DNA from: Chitinophaga rupis
GTDB taxonomy: Bacteria; Bacteroidota; Bacteroidia; Chitinophagales; Chitinophagaceae
Direction: 5' to 3'
Assembly (NCBI RefSeq): GCF_900109685.1
Contig: NZ_FOBB01000007.1
Location: forward strand, 310,001-374,000
DNA: 64,000 nt
Part shown: in pieces, positions 14,346 through 23,182 of the stretch
How positions within the stretch are numbered: position 1 is the stretch's first letter
Layout: every line of letters begins with the position of its first letter
Position numbers and translations under genes: made by a program
The notes under the pieces: generated by a model
The model's input: the letters and a program-made list of their open reading frames with translations, nothing else
Told to the model about the DNA's origin: nothing
Databases searched by the model: none

Positions 14346-15572
14346 TTATAATCCCTTCCCTCCATGTGTACGTGTATGGCTGGTTTCCAGCAAAAGAGTG
14401 ATCATATGTGCCGACAATCCATCCGACCGCTTGTAAAACGCATACCGTAATGCCGCTTCCCGGAAAGAATAGTTGCCCAAAAAAGGTTTGTAAAACGCAT
14501 ACCGTATGCCCATGCCCAGCTTGTAGCTGTTAAAGGTAGAAAGGTCGTAGTCAGAAGTATAAAAACGCTCACTAAGAAGATGCTCCTTATAGGGCTTAAA
14601 ATATTTACTGCCCTGTTGATTATAATATCGCAGCAGGGGAGATAAGGTAAGCCGGGGCGTTATTTTTACCGGCGCTTCCAGCTGCAGCGTATGTGCCGTA
14701 ATACCAAAGTTATCCCGGTAAAAACGGTAATAGGAGCGGAGAATAACCCGCGAGCCTACAAAAGTGTTCAGCTGTATACCCAGCGGCATTTTCCATCTTT
14801 TCCGGGGCAGGTTCTCTACTTTTAAGCTATCGCCCAAAAAATATACGCGGTGAAAAGGGGTGGATAATAATCCATACTGGTATACCAGCTCCGGGAAAAC
14901 AGCCAGCTGCATGCGCTCATTGATCACCTGGTACAAAGCAAAGCTGGCATTGTAAGAGCGGCGTTTGTACTCCGTAAACCATTCTTTATACCGCAGCTCT
15001 TCCGGGTAGATCAGCTTTTCAGGTGAAAAATGATCAGGGTCCAGCCGGCCCCAGCGCAGATCGTCCAGGAATACCTGCAGGGAAGCGCTTACTTCACGGG
15101 TACCGCCGGCATTTGCCTGGCTCAGGGTTATGCCAACAGGTACAGAAAAATAATCGGATTCAATAGAAAAGCCGGAGTGGATACCTACCCGTACACGGGA
15201 CCGCCGTAACAGCCGGCTGTAACCGGCATCCAGGTGAGTACGCGCATCTACCCGGGAGGCAGAGGAAACAATATGGTCTATTTTATCAGTGGATGCAGAG
15301 GTGATCACATCCACCCCCATATTAACATGAAAGGTATTTACAGAATCACGTTTATGCGTAATAGTTACCTCCGGCGCATATACCTGTAATGCCTCCGTAC
15401 CTATACCTCCGGTAACAGCAGAATGATCGCCTTCCTGTGTATAATAAGAGAAGAGCAGCTGCACATCCGTTTGCGATACCCGCTGCTTTTTATACGTACT
15501 GTCTTTTGCCTTTTGTGCAGATGCAGATAAAGCCGTTGCTAAAAGTCCTAATACCAGATATTTCTTTTTCAT
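14346..15572 (-). CDS. DUF3570 outer-membrane beta-barrel protein
   Basis: 408 residues, signal peptide MKKKYLVLGLLATALSASAQ, then alternating amphipathic strands through to a barrel-like C-terminus. Features typical of DUF3570: VSQTDVQLLFSYYTQEGDHS near the start, TGGIGTEALQVYAPEVTI, and DVITSASTD. It is the last gene of the minus-strand operon thioredoxin, ApbE, DUF4266, DUF3570. A role as the outer-membrane part of a redox or metal-handling module is inferred from this recurring gene association; the biochemical function is unknown. Confidence 0.85.
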   Translation of the reverse strand: MKKKYLVLGLLATALSASAQKAKDSTYKKQRVSQTDVQLLFSYYTQEGDHSAVTGGIGTEALQVYAPEVTITHKRDSVNTFHVNMGVDVITSASTDKIDHIVSSASRVDARTHLDAGYSRLLRRSRVRVGIHSGFSIESDYFSVPVGITLSQANAGGTREVSASLQVFLDDLRWGRLDPDHFSPEKLIYPEELRYKEWFTEYKRRSYNASFALYQVINERMQLAVFPELVYQYGLLSTPFHRVYFLGDSLKVENLPRKRWKMPLGIQLNTFVGSRVILRSYYRFYRDNFGITAHTLQLEAPVKITPRLTLSPLLRYYNQQGSKYFKPYKEHLLSERFYTSDYDLSTFNSYKLGMGIRYAFYKPFLGNYSFREAALRYAFYKRSDGLSAHMITLLLETSHTRTHGGKGL

Positions 15573-15580
15573 GCCCTGAT

Positions 15581-15814
15581 TCAGTTACAGCCGCATCCTC
15601 CGCTGGCTTTGCCATTGCCGCCGCCGCTGGCGCCTTCGCGGTAAGTATGTGCACCTTCTTCAAATTTTTCTATGTCGCGTTTACCGGGTTGCATATTTTC
15701 ATCATTCAGGTAAGCCCGCTGGTAAGGTTTTACACTTACACAGCTGTGCAGCGCAAATATCAGCACTGCCGTCACGAATAAAATATACCGCCTTGTTGTA
15801 TTATGCTGTTGCAT
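15581..15814 (-). CDS. DUF4266 small lipoprotein with a Gly/Cys-rich tail
   Basis: 77 residues from the ATG at 15814; a start further upstream would be buried in apbE. The N-terminal TM-like segment ends in the lipobox LHSC (Cys at about 25), then VSVKPYQRAYLNDENMQ, the DUF4266 core, and the tail EGASGGGNGKASGGCGCN. The end CGC is a potential metal or redox site. Overlaps the apbE stop by 14 bases in another frame and precedes DUF3570 by 8 bases. Outer-membrane or periplasmic lipoprotein. The tail's D/E-G-x-S-G pattern resembles, but does not match, the known ApbE flavinylation motif. Confidence 0.85.
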   Translation of the reverse strand: MQQHNTTRRYILFVTAVLIFALHSCVSVKPYQRAYLNDENMQPGKRDIEKFEEGAHTYREGASGGGNGKASGGCGCN

Positions 15815-16727
15815 GGATATTAATATGCCTGGATTGAAAAACCTGGTTCTCTGCATCTATAAGCAGGCAATGTACATTCGGTAGCTGATCTACCAGGTAC
15901 ATGCCGGCCTCACGCCCCATTACTGTTACAGCCGTAGCCAAAGCATCTGACAGCTCTGCGCTGGGGCTCACCACCGTTACGCTTTTAATAAAGGGAACCG
16001 GCTTACCGCTCACGGGATCTATATTATGGGAATAGCGGATGCCGTTCTGCTCAAAGTATTGTTCATAATTACCGGAGGTAGCTACCGCCGCATTATTTAT
16101 CGGTAACCAAAGCATTATTTTAGCAGGATTATCCGGGTCGGCAATACCTATTTTCCAGGGGCTGCCATCCGGCTGCGTGCCCCAGGCTGTGAGGTCGCCA
16201 CTGGCATTTATTACGCCGTTTTTTATACCCTTAGCCATCCATAAGGCTTTTACCCGGTCTGCCGCATACCCTTTACCAACTGCGCCAAAACCAATACGCA
16301 TGCCTTTACGCGATAAGTAAACGGTACGGTCCCCTTGTAATTGTATATGTTGGGAGCCCACTGCCTGCAGGGTAGCGGCCAGTGTAGCCGCATCCGGTAG
16401 CTGAAAGGAGCTGCCTTTAAAATTATACAATGCCTTTAATGCCCCTGCCGTAATATCAAACGCACCCTGTGTAAGTGTGGATAAACGGATGCAGCGTGCT
16501 ATAAGGGCATATACTTCCTCATCCACTTGTAGGGGCTGCACACCGGCTTGCCGGTTCAGCAGCGCGGTTTGGGAAGTATTATTAAATTCAGTGAGTAATT
16601 GTTCAATACGTTGTATCTCCGCCACGCCTTCGTGTAAGCGTTGCTGTGAGGTAGCCGCATCCTGCTCCACAACGATCAGCTCAAAGTCTGATCCCATTAA
16701 CCGCAGCTGTACCTTATGGCTTTGCAT
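15801..16727 (-). CDS. apbE: FAD:protein FMN transferase (ApbE family)
   Basis: 308 residues. Motifs in order: LMGSDFEL (10-17), GAFDIT (88-93), GAVGKGYAAD (148-157), NASGD (174-178), ATSGNYEQYF (216-225), HNIDP (234-238) and DALATA (261-266), with the Mg- and FAD-binding residues in place. ApbE moves FMN from FAD onto Thr/Ser of an exported target. No signal peptide is visible, and the start lies 5 bases after the preceding stop, so it cannot easily be extended. The target protein is not obvious here; the adjacent DUF4266 lipoprotein is a candidate. Confidence 0.92.
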   Translation of the reverse strand: MQSHKVQLRLMGSDFELIVVEQDAATSQQRLHEGVAEIQRIEQLLTEFNNTSQTALLNRQAGVQPLQVDEEVYALIARCIRLSTLTQGAFDITAGALKALYNFKGSSFQLPDAATLAATLQAVGSQHIQLQGDRTVYLSRKGMRIGFGAVGKGYAADRVKALWMAKGIKNGVINASGDLTAWGTQPDGSPWKIGIADPDNPAKIMLWLPINNAAVATSGNYEQYFEQNGIRYSHNIDPVSGKPVPFIKSVTVVSPSAELSDALATAVTVMGREAGMYLVDQLPNVHCLLIDAENQVFQSRHINIHATA

Positions 16728-16732
16728 ACACG

Positions 16733-17158
16733 TTATTTTAGCATTTGCCGCACAGCGGTAATAAAATCCCCCGCAGTCTGGTGGTTGAAAGGCACTTGCG
16801 CTAACATTTTCTTTGCAGGGGTCAGCAGCACTATCTGCGGAAAAGCTCCATGTGGATTAAACTGCTCTGCCAGCGATTCATACTGCGTTTTCAGCGGGGC
16901 CGGTATCTTTTTACGCTGGGGAAAGTCGGCTTCCAGCAGCACCAGCTTGTCATGTGCAAAATGCTGAAAGCTGCTATCAGCCAATATGGTTTTATTAAAC
17001 TGTATACAGGGAATACACCAGTCAGACCCGGAAAAGATCAACAGCACTTCCTTGCCGGAGCTTTGCGCCAGCGTAAATGCTTCATCCGGGTTTTTAAGCA
17101 CCTGCGCCTGAGCAAAAGCAGTAGTAAAAAGCAATAACAACAGCAAGGTTCTGAACAT
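16733..17158 (-). CDS. Periplasmic thioredoxin-fold protein
   Basis: 141 residues from the ATG at 17158 (MFRTLLLLLLF...), chosen because it opens with a clean signal peptide ending AQAQ; an ATG four codons earlier is possible. The active-site WCIPC places Cys at 48 and 51, followed by the cis-Pro region GAFPQIVLL. Similar to DUF255/TlpA-like periplasmic reductases. First gene of the operon with apbE, DUF4266 and DUF3570. It may keep the Cys pair of the DUF4266 tail reduced (inference). Confidence 0.85.
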   Translation of the reverse strand: MFRTLLLLLLFTTAFAQAQVLKNPDEAFTLAQSSGKEVLLIFSGSDWCIPCIQFNKTILADSSFQHFAHDKLVLLEADFPQRKKIPAPLKTQYESLAEQFNPHGAFPQIVLLTPAKKMLAQVPFNHQTAGDFITAVRQMLK

Positions 17159-17219
17159 AGGTAATATCATTACACATTACAAAATTAGGGATGTTGTTAC
17201 GTAAGGCCAATATTAAATT

Positions 17220-19754
17220 TTAGCTGGATGCTCCTTCCCCCGGTGGTTTCTCCGGTTTCCACTGCTGTAAAATGGTGGGATCCACAGACTTAATATGCAG
17301 CTCCCGCTGGGGAAAAGGTATCTGGATACCTGCTTTTTGCAGATTTTCGTATATGCGGATCAGTACATCGTGCTGTAAGGTGCCGGCAAGGCCCAGGTCC
17401 ATGATCCAGAAAAAGATGCGGAAGTTTATGGAGTTATCTCCAAACTGGTACAGCAGCACCACCGGCTCCGGATTCTCCATCATGCCTTCCCAACCCTTTA
17501 CACTTTGTTTTAAAATATCCGTTACCTGTTTAAGGTCTGATCCGTATTCCACTCCTATCAGCAGCTCCACACGGCGGGTACGGTTGCTGAGGGTCCAGTT
17601 GATCAGCTGCTGGGAAATGAGGTCCCCATTGGGTACAATTACTTCAGAACCATCATATGCAGAGATCTTACTGGAGCGGATGCCTATTTCCTTTACCACG
17701 CCCGACCGGGTGCCCAGCTCAATTACATCGCCCACTTCAATAGGCTTTTCAAAGGCCAGTATTACACCGGATACCAGGTTGTTCACAATATTTTGCAGGC
17801 CAAAACCAATGCCCACCCCTAATGCGCCTATCACAATGGCCAGCTTATCCATCGGTATGCCGGAAGCCGCAAATGCCAGCAGCACGCCCAGCCCCAATAC
17901 CGCCAAACGTATCAGCAGAATGGCAGATCCCAGTTTTTTCTTTTTACCGGTAGCAGCGTTTTGCCCGGTGTCGCCAAACATATAGGCAATCATCTGTGTA
18001 ATGACGGTAGATATCCAGAGCACCAGCAAAAAGATGATCACACTGCTGAACGTAAAGGTGGTGTTACCAATGGTACGGCCGGCTTCCAGAAACTCGCTGA
18101 TAGCCTCATAAATATTGTCAAACACATACAGGTTGCGGGCTATCAGCATTAGCCAGGTAATGGTGGCAAACAGGTACAGGAATACTTTTAAGCGCGACTG
18201 TACATTCTGAAAATCAATAAAGGAAATAAAAGTGCTGGAATGCTTATTCGCCTCTACCTGCAGGTATACCGCTTCCATCAGCAGATCCACAAAGAATACC
18301 AGGTTAACGGCCATGGTTATACTAATAGCTGCTGTAGCGCCTATGATCTTGGCCGCTGTAACACGGCCGGTTAGCACCAGCAGCAGGGAAAAAGCGCTCA
18401 TCACAATAAACAGCATCAGCATGTTGCGGGAATATTTAGGCAGGGCCAGCGTGCTGTGTTTGGTTATTCTGCGTAAACGGATGCCTAATATTATGCAGGC
18501 AATAGCTGCCAGGAACAGCCCCCATTGTTCCGCATTGGTGGCCTGTATGGTAAGGTTATTCAAAAAGTAAATGAACAGCAGCGCCACCAACGCTATCCAG
18601 TGGTTCAGCAAATGCCGGGGTATGGAATGGCCTATCACATAGCTCAATGCGGTAATAGTAACCACCCAGTTTAGCTGGATGAACAGGATAGGATACTGCA
18701 CGGAAAGCAGGCCGGCCAGCGTAAAAACGAATATGAGCGTACTGGCCACCGGGAAACGGTATAAGATACGGGAGTGCTGTAAAATAGCTTCTGCCTCTGT
18801 AGGTGGATGGCGCTGCCGGATCTTGCGGGTATTGTTATATGCCCAGAAAGCAAACAGGCCTGCCAGCAGTAGCCAGATAACAAGCACCGGCCATTGCACG
18901 GAAAAAAAGATGAGCAGTATCTGCAGGTTCTTGTACACAGAATCCTTTAACACGGTAATGAACGTAGGTTCCTGCAATTGTTTTTTGGGCTGCCATAAGT
19001 AGGTATAATCTTTAATGAACATGCGCCGGCTGAAGTTGTCCAGCTGAAACTCCATATCGCCCAGCTGGTTGTTCACCGCTATGTACCGCATGGCCACTTC
19101 ATTCTGCAGCAATCCAATTTGCAGCAGGGCCTGTTTGTTAGACTTATCAATTTGCCGGAACTTCATAATAAGGCTGGTGAGCTGGCTGATGTAAAAGGTG
19201 CGCAGCTCATCCTCCGTAGGTACGGCGCGCATGGCAGTATCCTTGCGTACCTGTTGTAGGGTATCATTAATGTTCACCAGTTTTGCATAGTGCTGGAACA
19301 GGTCATCCTGCCACATTTTTAAAATGCGGTTCAGCTGCACCAGCATTACTTTATTGGTATACAAGTCATGCACATTGGGGGTGCTGCCTAAAGCTGCAAT
19401 ATTGTTCTTGATTACATGCAGGGTGGAATCCATGAGTGGCAGCTTCTCTGTAATGTGAGCAGTATCATATCCCCGTTTAAGGGTGCTGCCCAGCTCATTC
19501 AGCATAAGCGTATAGCCTTCCAGCCGGTTAATGATAATGGCCACCGCGGTATCTGATACGCGGGAGCGGCTGGTATCCCTAGTGCTTTGTATCACCTGTT
19601 TGCTGATACGGGCGCTATCTGCCAGGGTAGAGTCCTGTAGATTTTTTGCAGGCTGTTTTTTCCCTTTCTGGGCTTGTAACCCCGCACAGGGTAATAATAG
19701 TAAAAGCAGCCACAGTAGCCGGCGGCCATGTTTTTCAAAGATAGGCATGTTCAT
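17220..19754 (-). CDS. Large mechanosensitive ion channel of the MscS family
   Basis: 844 residues from the ATG at 19754 (another ATG two codons later). Signal peptide to about residue 29, a long periplasmic helical part (to about 290), then around ten membrane segments, and the C-terminal MscS domain: GALGVGIGFGLQNIVNNL (pore helix and its Gly/Ala pattern), EKPIEVGDVIELG, VIVPNGDLISQQLINW. The architecture resembles MscK/YbdG-type large channels with a periplasmic N-terminal domain. Releases osmolytes on hypo-osmotic shock. Single-gene unit, divergent from the GDPD gene. Confidence 0.9.
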   Translation of the reverse strand: MNMPIFEKHGRRLLWLLLLLLPCAGLQAQKGKKQPAKNLQDSTLADSARISKQVIQSTRDTSRSRVSDTAVAIIINRLEGYTLMLNELGSTLKRGYDTAHITEKLPLMDSTLHVIKNNIAALGSTPNVHDLYTNKVMLVQLNRILKMWQDDLFQHYAKLVNINDTLQQVRKDTAMRAVPTEDELRTFYISQLTSLIMKFRQIDKSNKQALLQIGLLQNEVAMRYIAVNNQLGDMEFQLDNFSRRMFIKDYTYLWQPKKQLQEPTFITVLKDSVYKNLQILLIFFSVQWPVLVIWLLLAGLFAFWAYNNTRKIRQRHPPTEAEAILQHSRILYRFPVASTLIFVFTLAGLLSVQYPILFIQLNWVVTITALSYVIGHSIPRHLLNHWIALVALLFIYFLNNLTIQATNAEQWGLFLAAIACIILGIRLRRITKHSTLALPKYSRNMLMLFIVMSAFSLLLVLTGRVTAAKIIGATAAISITMAVNLVFFVDLLMEAVYLQVEANKHSSTFISFIDFQNVQSRLKVFLYLFATITWLMLIARNLYVFDNIYEAISEFLEAGRTIGNTTFTFSSVIIFLLVLWISTVITQMIAYMFGDTGQNAATGKKKKLGSAILLIRLAVLGLGVLLAFAASGIPMDKLAIVIGALGVGIGFGLQNIVNNLVSGVILAFEKPIEVGDVIELGTRSGVVKEIGIRSSKISAYDGSEVIVPNGDLISQQLINWTLSNRTRRVELLIGVEYGSDLKQVTDILKQSVKGWEGMMENPEPVVLLYQFGDNSINFRIFFWIMDLGLAGTLQHDVLIRIYENLQKAGIQIPFPQRELHIKSVDPTILQQWKPEKPPGEGASS

Positions 19755-19902
19755 GGTTACTGTATAAATACCCCGGCAATTTAAGGTATTCCATTTACTT
19801 ACCTGTAGCAATGCAGCTAACAAACTCTGGCATTATTAATGATTACATAATACTGCTTGTGCCAATAAGCCGTTATATTCAGCCTTTAATTTACAATACA
19901 AC

Positions 19903-20787
19903 ATGGTGAAACAAACTTTACTGCTAGGTACTTTATTGATAGCAATGTCAGAAATGAAAGCGCAAACTACCTTCCCGGTTTTTGATGAAGAAGGCCACCG
20001 TGGCTGCCGCGGGCTAATGCCTGAAAACACCATACCCGCCATGAAAAAAGCCATTGATATCGGTGTGACCACGCTGGAAATGGATGTAGTGATCAGCAAA
20101 GACAAACAGGTAGTACTTTCCCACGATCATTACATTAACCCACTGTTCAGCCTTACACCGGATGGAAAGGAGTTTACAGCAGATGGAACGAATAACTACA
20201 TTATTTATAAAATGGATTATGCGGAGGTTAAAAGATTTGATGTAGGCTCCAAAGCCCATCCTTACTTTCCGCGCCAGCAGAAAATAAAAACCTATAAACC
20301 ATTATTAGGTGAGCTCATTGATTCAGTAGAAGCATATGCGCAGCAGAAAAAGAATCCACCCATGTGGTATAACATTGAAACAAAATCTGTAGAAGGGCAT
20401 GATGGCGAATGGCAACCTGCGCCCGAAGAATTTGTAGACCTGCTGGTGGCCGTGCTGCAGCAGAAAAAGATCACAGACCGGGTAGTGATACAATCTTTTG
20501 ATAAAAGGACCTTGCAGGTATTACACAAAAAATACCCTGATATAAAAACATCTTTCCTGGTAGGCGACGATAAATTAGGCGGACTGAATGGCGCCCTCAC
20601 AGCGTTAGGTTTTACGCCCTTCGTATACAGTCCTAACTATAAGCTCGTAAACGCCCAGCTGGTGCAGAGCTGCAAAGAAAAAGATATTAAGCTCATCCCC
20701 TGGACACCGGATACCGCTGAAGAAATTGCCCAGCTGAAAGCCTTAGGTGTAGATGGCATTATTACAGACTACCCGGACCTGTTTTAA
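19903..20787 (+). CDS. Secreted glycerophosphodiester phosphodiesterase
   Basis: 294 residues. N-terminal signal peptide (1-20), then the GDPD core: HRGCRGLMPENT (32-43), the metal-binding LEMDVVISKDKQVVLSHDH (58-76), and LIPWTPDTAEE with GVDGIITDYP at the end. The TIM-barrel enzyme hydrolyses glycerophosphodiesters to glycerol-3-phosphate and alcohol. Probably periplasmic. Its stop overlaps the stop of the convergent nitroreductase gene by 4 bases. Confidence 0.92.
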   Translation: MVKQTLLLGTLLIAMSEMKAQTTFPVFDEEGHRGCRGLMPENTIPAMKKAIDIGVTTLEMDVVISKDKQVVLSHDHYINPLFSLTPDGKEFTADGTNNYIIYKMDYAEVKRFDVGSKAHPYFPRQQKIKTYKPLLGELIDSVEAYAQQKKNPPMWYNIETKSVEGHDGEWQPAPEEFVDLLVAVLQQKKITDRVVIQSFDKRTLQVLHKKYPDIKTSFLVGDDKLGGLNGALTALGFTPFVYSPNYKLVNAQLVQSCKEKDIKLIPWTPDTAEEIAQLKALGVDGIITDYPDLF

Positions 20788-21371
20788 TTCGTAACCACCC
20801 TCACTTTCTCCGACATCGGCTTCAACCTTCTGCCTTCAGGTAGCGGCTGGTCTGTATAGCCCAGGTAAAAGAAGCCCAGCACTTTATCCTGGTCGCGCAG
20901 GCCCAGGTAATCCTGCATGGCAGGGGTGTACGTCATACCGCCGGAGCCCCAGTAAGCGGCTATTCCTTCTGCAGCAGCGCCTAACCACATATTCTGCACC
21001 GCGCAGGATACGGCCGCTATTTCCTCTATTTCCGGGATCTTGGGATTATCGCCCCGTTTCATGCAAATGGCAATAATATGGGAAGCCAGGTCGCCCTGGT
21101 GCTGTAATTTCTCATAATTACCCGGAATGTACTGCGCAGCAGGGGTATGGGTTTTATACAGCTCCGCATGATCAGTACAGAAACGTTTTACACCCTCCCC
21201 GCTATACACTACAAAATACCAGGGCTCTGTATAACCATGGGTAGGGGCCCAGTTGGCAAGCTCCAGTAATTGCTGAATGGTTTCATCCGGTACTTTTTTG
21301 CCGTTCATGGCAGCCGGTTTGATCGTTCTTCTGTCTTTAATAAGTGTTGCTAATTGCTGATCCATGTTCAT
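20784..21371 (-). CDS. Nitroreductase family protein
   Basis: 195 residues, standard length for the FMN-binding homodimeric fold. RRTIKPAAMNGKKVP near the N-terminus gives the phosphate-binding Arg residues; LLELANWAPTHGYTEPWYFVV is the conserved FMN loop; GAAAEGIAAYWGSG and KVLGFFYLGY follow. Uses NAD(P)H to reduce nitro compounds or quinones. A thioesterase gene lies 14 bases upstream in the same direction, so the two may be co-transcribed. Confidence 0.88.
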   Translation of the reverse strand: MNMDQQLATLIKDRRTIKPAAMNGKKVPDETIQQLLELANWAPTHGYTEPWYFVVYSGEGVKRFCTDHAELYKTHTPAAQYIPGNYEKLQHQGDLASHIIAICMKRGDNPKIPEIEEIAAVSCAVQNMWLGAAAEGIAAYWGSGGMTYTPAMQDYLGLRDQDKVLGFFYLGYTDQPLPEGRRLKPMSEKVRVVTN

Positions 21372-21385
21372 CGTTCGTTTAATGC

Positions 21386-21814
21386 TTAATTCAATAGTTC
21401 TTTCCAGGCAGCAGGCAGGCGGGTTACCTTGCGTTGCGTATAATCAAAACATACCATGCCGGTTTTGGCTTCGGCTATTAAAATACGGGTATCCTTACGC
21501 AGGGCAGTAATACGGTAGTACAGGTCAAAACCGGTGGCGCTATGCTCTGCAGCAGCCACTTCAACTTCCAGCACATCGCCATGAAAACTTTCCCCTTTAT
21601 AGGTCATGGCTACATCAGCCATAATAAGGCCGGTGCCGGCTTCGTCCAGCTCCTTTAAACTACGTGCCTCCAGGTACTGAATGCGGGCTTCATGTATAAT
21701 AGACAAGATGGCGTCATTGCCAACATGTTTGCCATAGTTCAGGTCCTGTATACGGATGGGGATGTTTGTGCTGAAGTTAAATTGTGCTGGTAACTCTAAT
21801 TTTATGCGTGCCAT
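21386..21814 (-). CDS. Acyl-CoA thioesterase (4HBT family)
   Basis: 142 residues with a hotdog fold: IRIQDLNYGKHVGNDAILSI carries the Asp and the N-D loop of the 4HBT site, followed by HEARIQYLEARS and the long central strand. Related to YbgC/FadM thioesterases. Likely first gene of a pair with the nitroreductase. Substrate not determinable. Confidence 0.8.
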   Translation of the reverse strand: MARIKLELPAQFNFSTNIPIRIQDLNYGKHVGNDAILSIIHEARIQYLEARSLKELDEAGTGLIMADVAMTYKGESFHGDVLEVEVAAAEHSATGFDLYYRITALRKDTRILIAEAKTGMVCFDYTQRKVTRLPAAWKELLN

Positions 21815-21928
21815 TTATGGTTTTGTTCGAATAGTTGCTGATGATTGTTGTACCTGGCTCGGGGCCGCCATCGCCTTTAAATGGTTGTCGTTTTAAAGAC
21901 TGGCTTTATTGTAAGCGGCGCTTATTTT

Positions 21929-22516
21929 TTACGCTTCACTTTTCGCGCTCTGCAAAAAAGCTACCAGTTTGGCAAAGGCCCGGGCCCGGTGGCTGTACTG
22001 GTTTTTCTCCGTAAGCTCCATTTCTGCAAAGCTACGCGTAGCGCCTTCCGGCACAAATACCGGGTCATACCCAAACCCTTTGCTGCCTTTTCTTTCCAGT
22101 AATATATTACCGGGGCAAATGCCTTCAAACTGGTGTTCTGTTCCGTTAAGGATCAGGGAAATAACCGTGCGGAACTGTGCGCTGCGGTTGGTTTGCCCCT
22201 GCAGCTCCTGCAACATTTTGGCAATATTATCATCCGCAGATTTTTGCTCCCCGGCATAACGGGCAGAGAGTACACCCGGCGCACCGTTCAGGGCGAACAC
22301 TTCCAGCCCGGTATCTTCAGAAAAGGAGTTCTGCCCCGTCATTTTATATATAGTCTCAGATTTTTCCCGTGCATTTGCTTCCAGGGTATCGTGCGGTTCA
22401 GGAATGTCTATATCAATACCGGCTTCCTGCAGGGTAATAATTTCAAAAACATTGCCCAGCATGGAGCGGATCTCTTTTATCTTGTTATCATTGTTGGTGG
22501 CAAATACCAGTTTCAT
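21929..22516 (-). CDS. rdgB: Non-canonical purine NTP pyrophosphatase (Ham1/RdgB)
   Basis: 195 residues, full length. FATNNDNKIKEI (5-16) is the nucleotide-binding T/S-x-N-x-x-K motif, FSEDTGLEV (65-73) carries the catalytic Asp, and GFGYDPVFVPEG is the base-discrimination loop. Removes ITP, dITP and XTP from the nucleotide pool to the monophosphate, preventing misincorporation. The C-terminus LVAFLQSAKSEA is normal. The start follows 82 bases after the stop of the unknown 164-residue gene, on the same strand. Confidence 0.93.
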   Translation of the reverse strand: MKLVFATNNDNKIKEIRSMLGNVFEIITLQEAGIDIDIPEPHDTLEANAREKSETIYKMTGQNSFSEDTGLEVFALNGAPGVLSARYAGEQKSADDNIAKMLQELQGQTNRSAQFRTVISLILNGTEHQFEGICPGNILLERKGSKGFGYDPVFVPEGATRSFAEMELTEKNQYSHRARAFAKLVAFLQSAKSEA

Positions 22517-22598
22517 CCGTTGCGTTTGATTTAATTCCGTAAAAAATGATCAGCGCAGTAGTTAAGCGATGATCAAAAGTTTATTGCGGTTCAGTTGA

Positions 22599-23093
22599 TT
22601 ATAAAAAAAGTTGTTTTAAGCCGTTCCATAATTTGCCCTTCAATACTTTATCAGTAGCAATTAATTCCAGTGGATCGGAGAACAGCAGCTGTACACCGCC
22701 TGCACTGTGTATCTGGTACGCAGGCAGCGGCTCCAAACCCAGGCTGGCAGGAGGGATGCCAAACACCACACATTGTTTCATACTCACAGCTTGCTGCCAC
22801 ACTGATAATGGCGATGCAGGGAAGCCGGCTATATTTACCAACGCAACATCCTGCATGCCCAGTTTACACGCATTTAATATATTAGTGAGCAGGTTAAACA
22901 ATTCATCGTTTAAATACGCACCGCTTTCGTTTTGTATGACGAGTACGATGTTTTTTTGATTTTCTCCTAAAAATTTCACTTTAGGCAAGGGCTTTTGCTC
23001 CACCGCAACAGGGGTGCTTTTCCCGGGAATGATAGGCTGGGTATATATTTTAGCCAGAAAGTATGGGTCCAGTTGCAATTGATCAAAAGACAT
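22599..23093 (-). CDS. Conserved hypothetical protein, possibly HolD (psi)-like
   Basis: 164 residues. After a variable N-terminus, a Rossmann-like core is suggested: NIVLVIQNESGAYL, LTNILNACKLGMQDVALVNI, MKQCVVFGIPP and a C-terminal LELIATDKVLKGKLWNGLKQ. This family is recurrent in Bacteroidota. The order of elements and the ending resemble DNA polymerase III psi (HolD) in a general way, which I would treat as a guess. It could also be an unrelated small Rossmann protein. No membrane segments. Confidence 0.65.
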   Translation of the reverse strand: MSFDQLQLDPYFLAKIYTQPIIPGKSTPVAVEQKPLPKVKFLGENQKNIVLVIQNESGAYLNDELFNLLTNILNACKLGMQDVALVNIAGFPASPLSVWQQAVSMKQCVVFGIPPASLGLEPLPAYQIHSAGGVQLLFSDPLELIATDKVLKGKLWNGLKQLFL

Positions 23094-23182
23094 AGATATT
23101 GATTTTCGTGATCACATGATCGTTCCTGCTGGGGAAAAATCAGTTTATTTGTGTAAAAATATCGAGATAAAATTGATAAACC

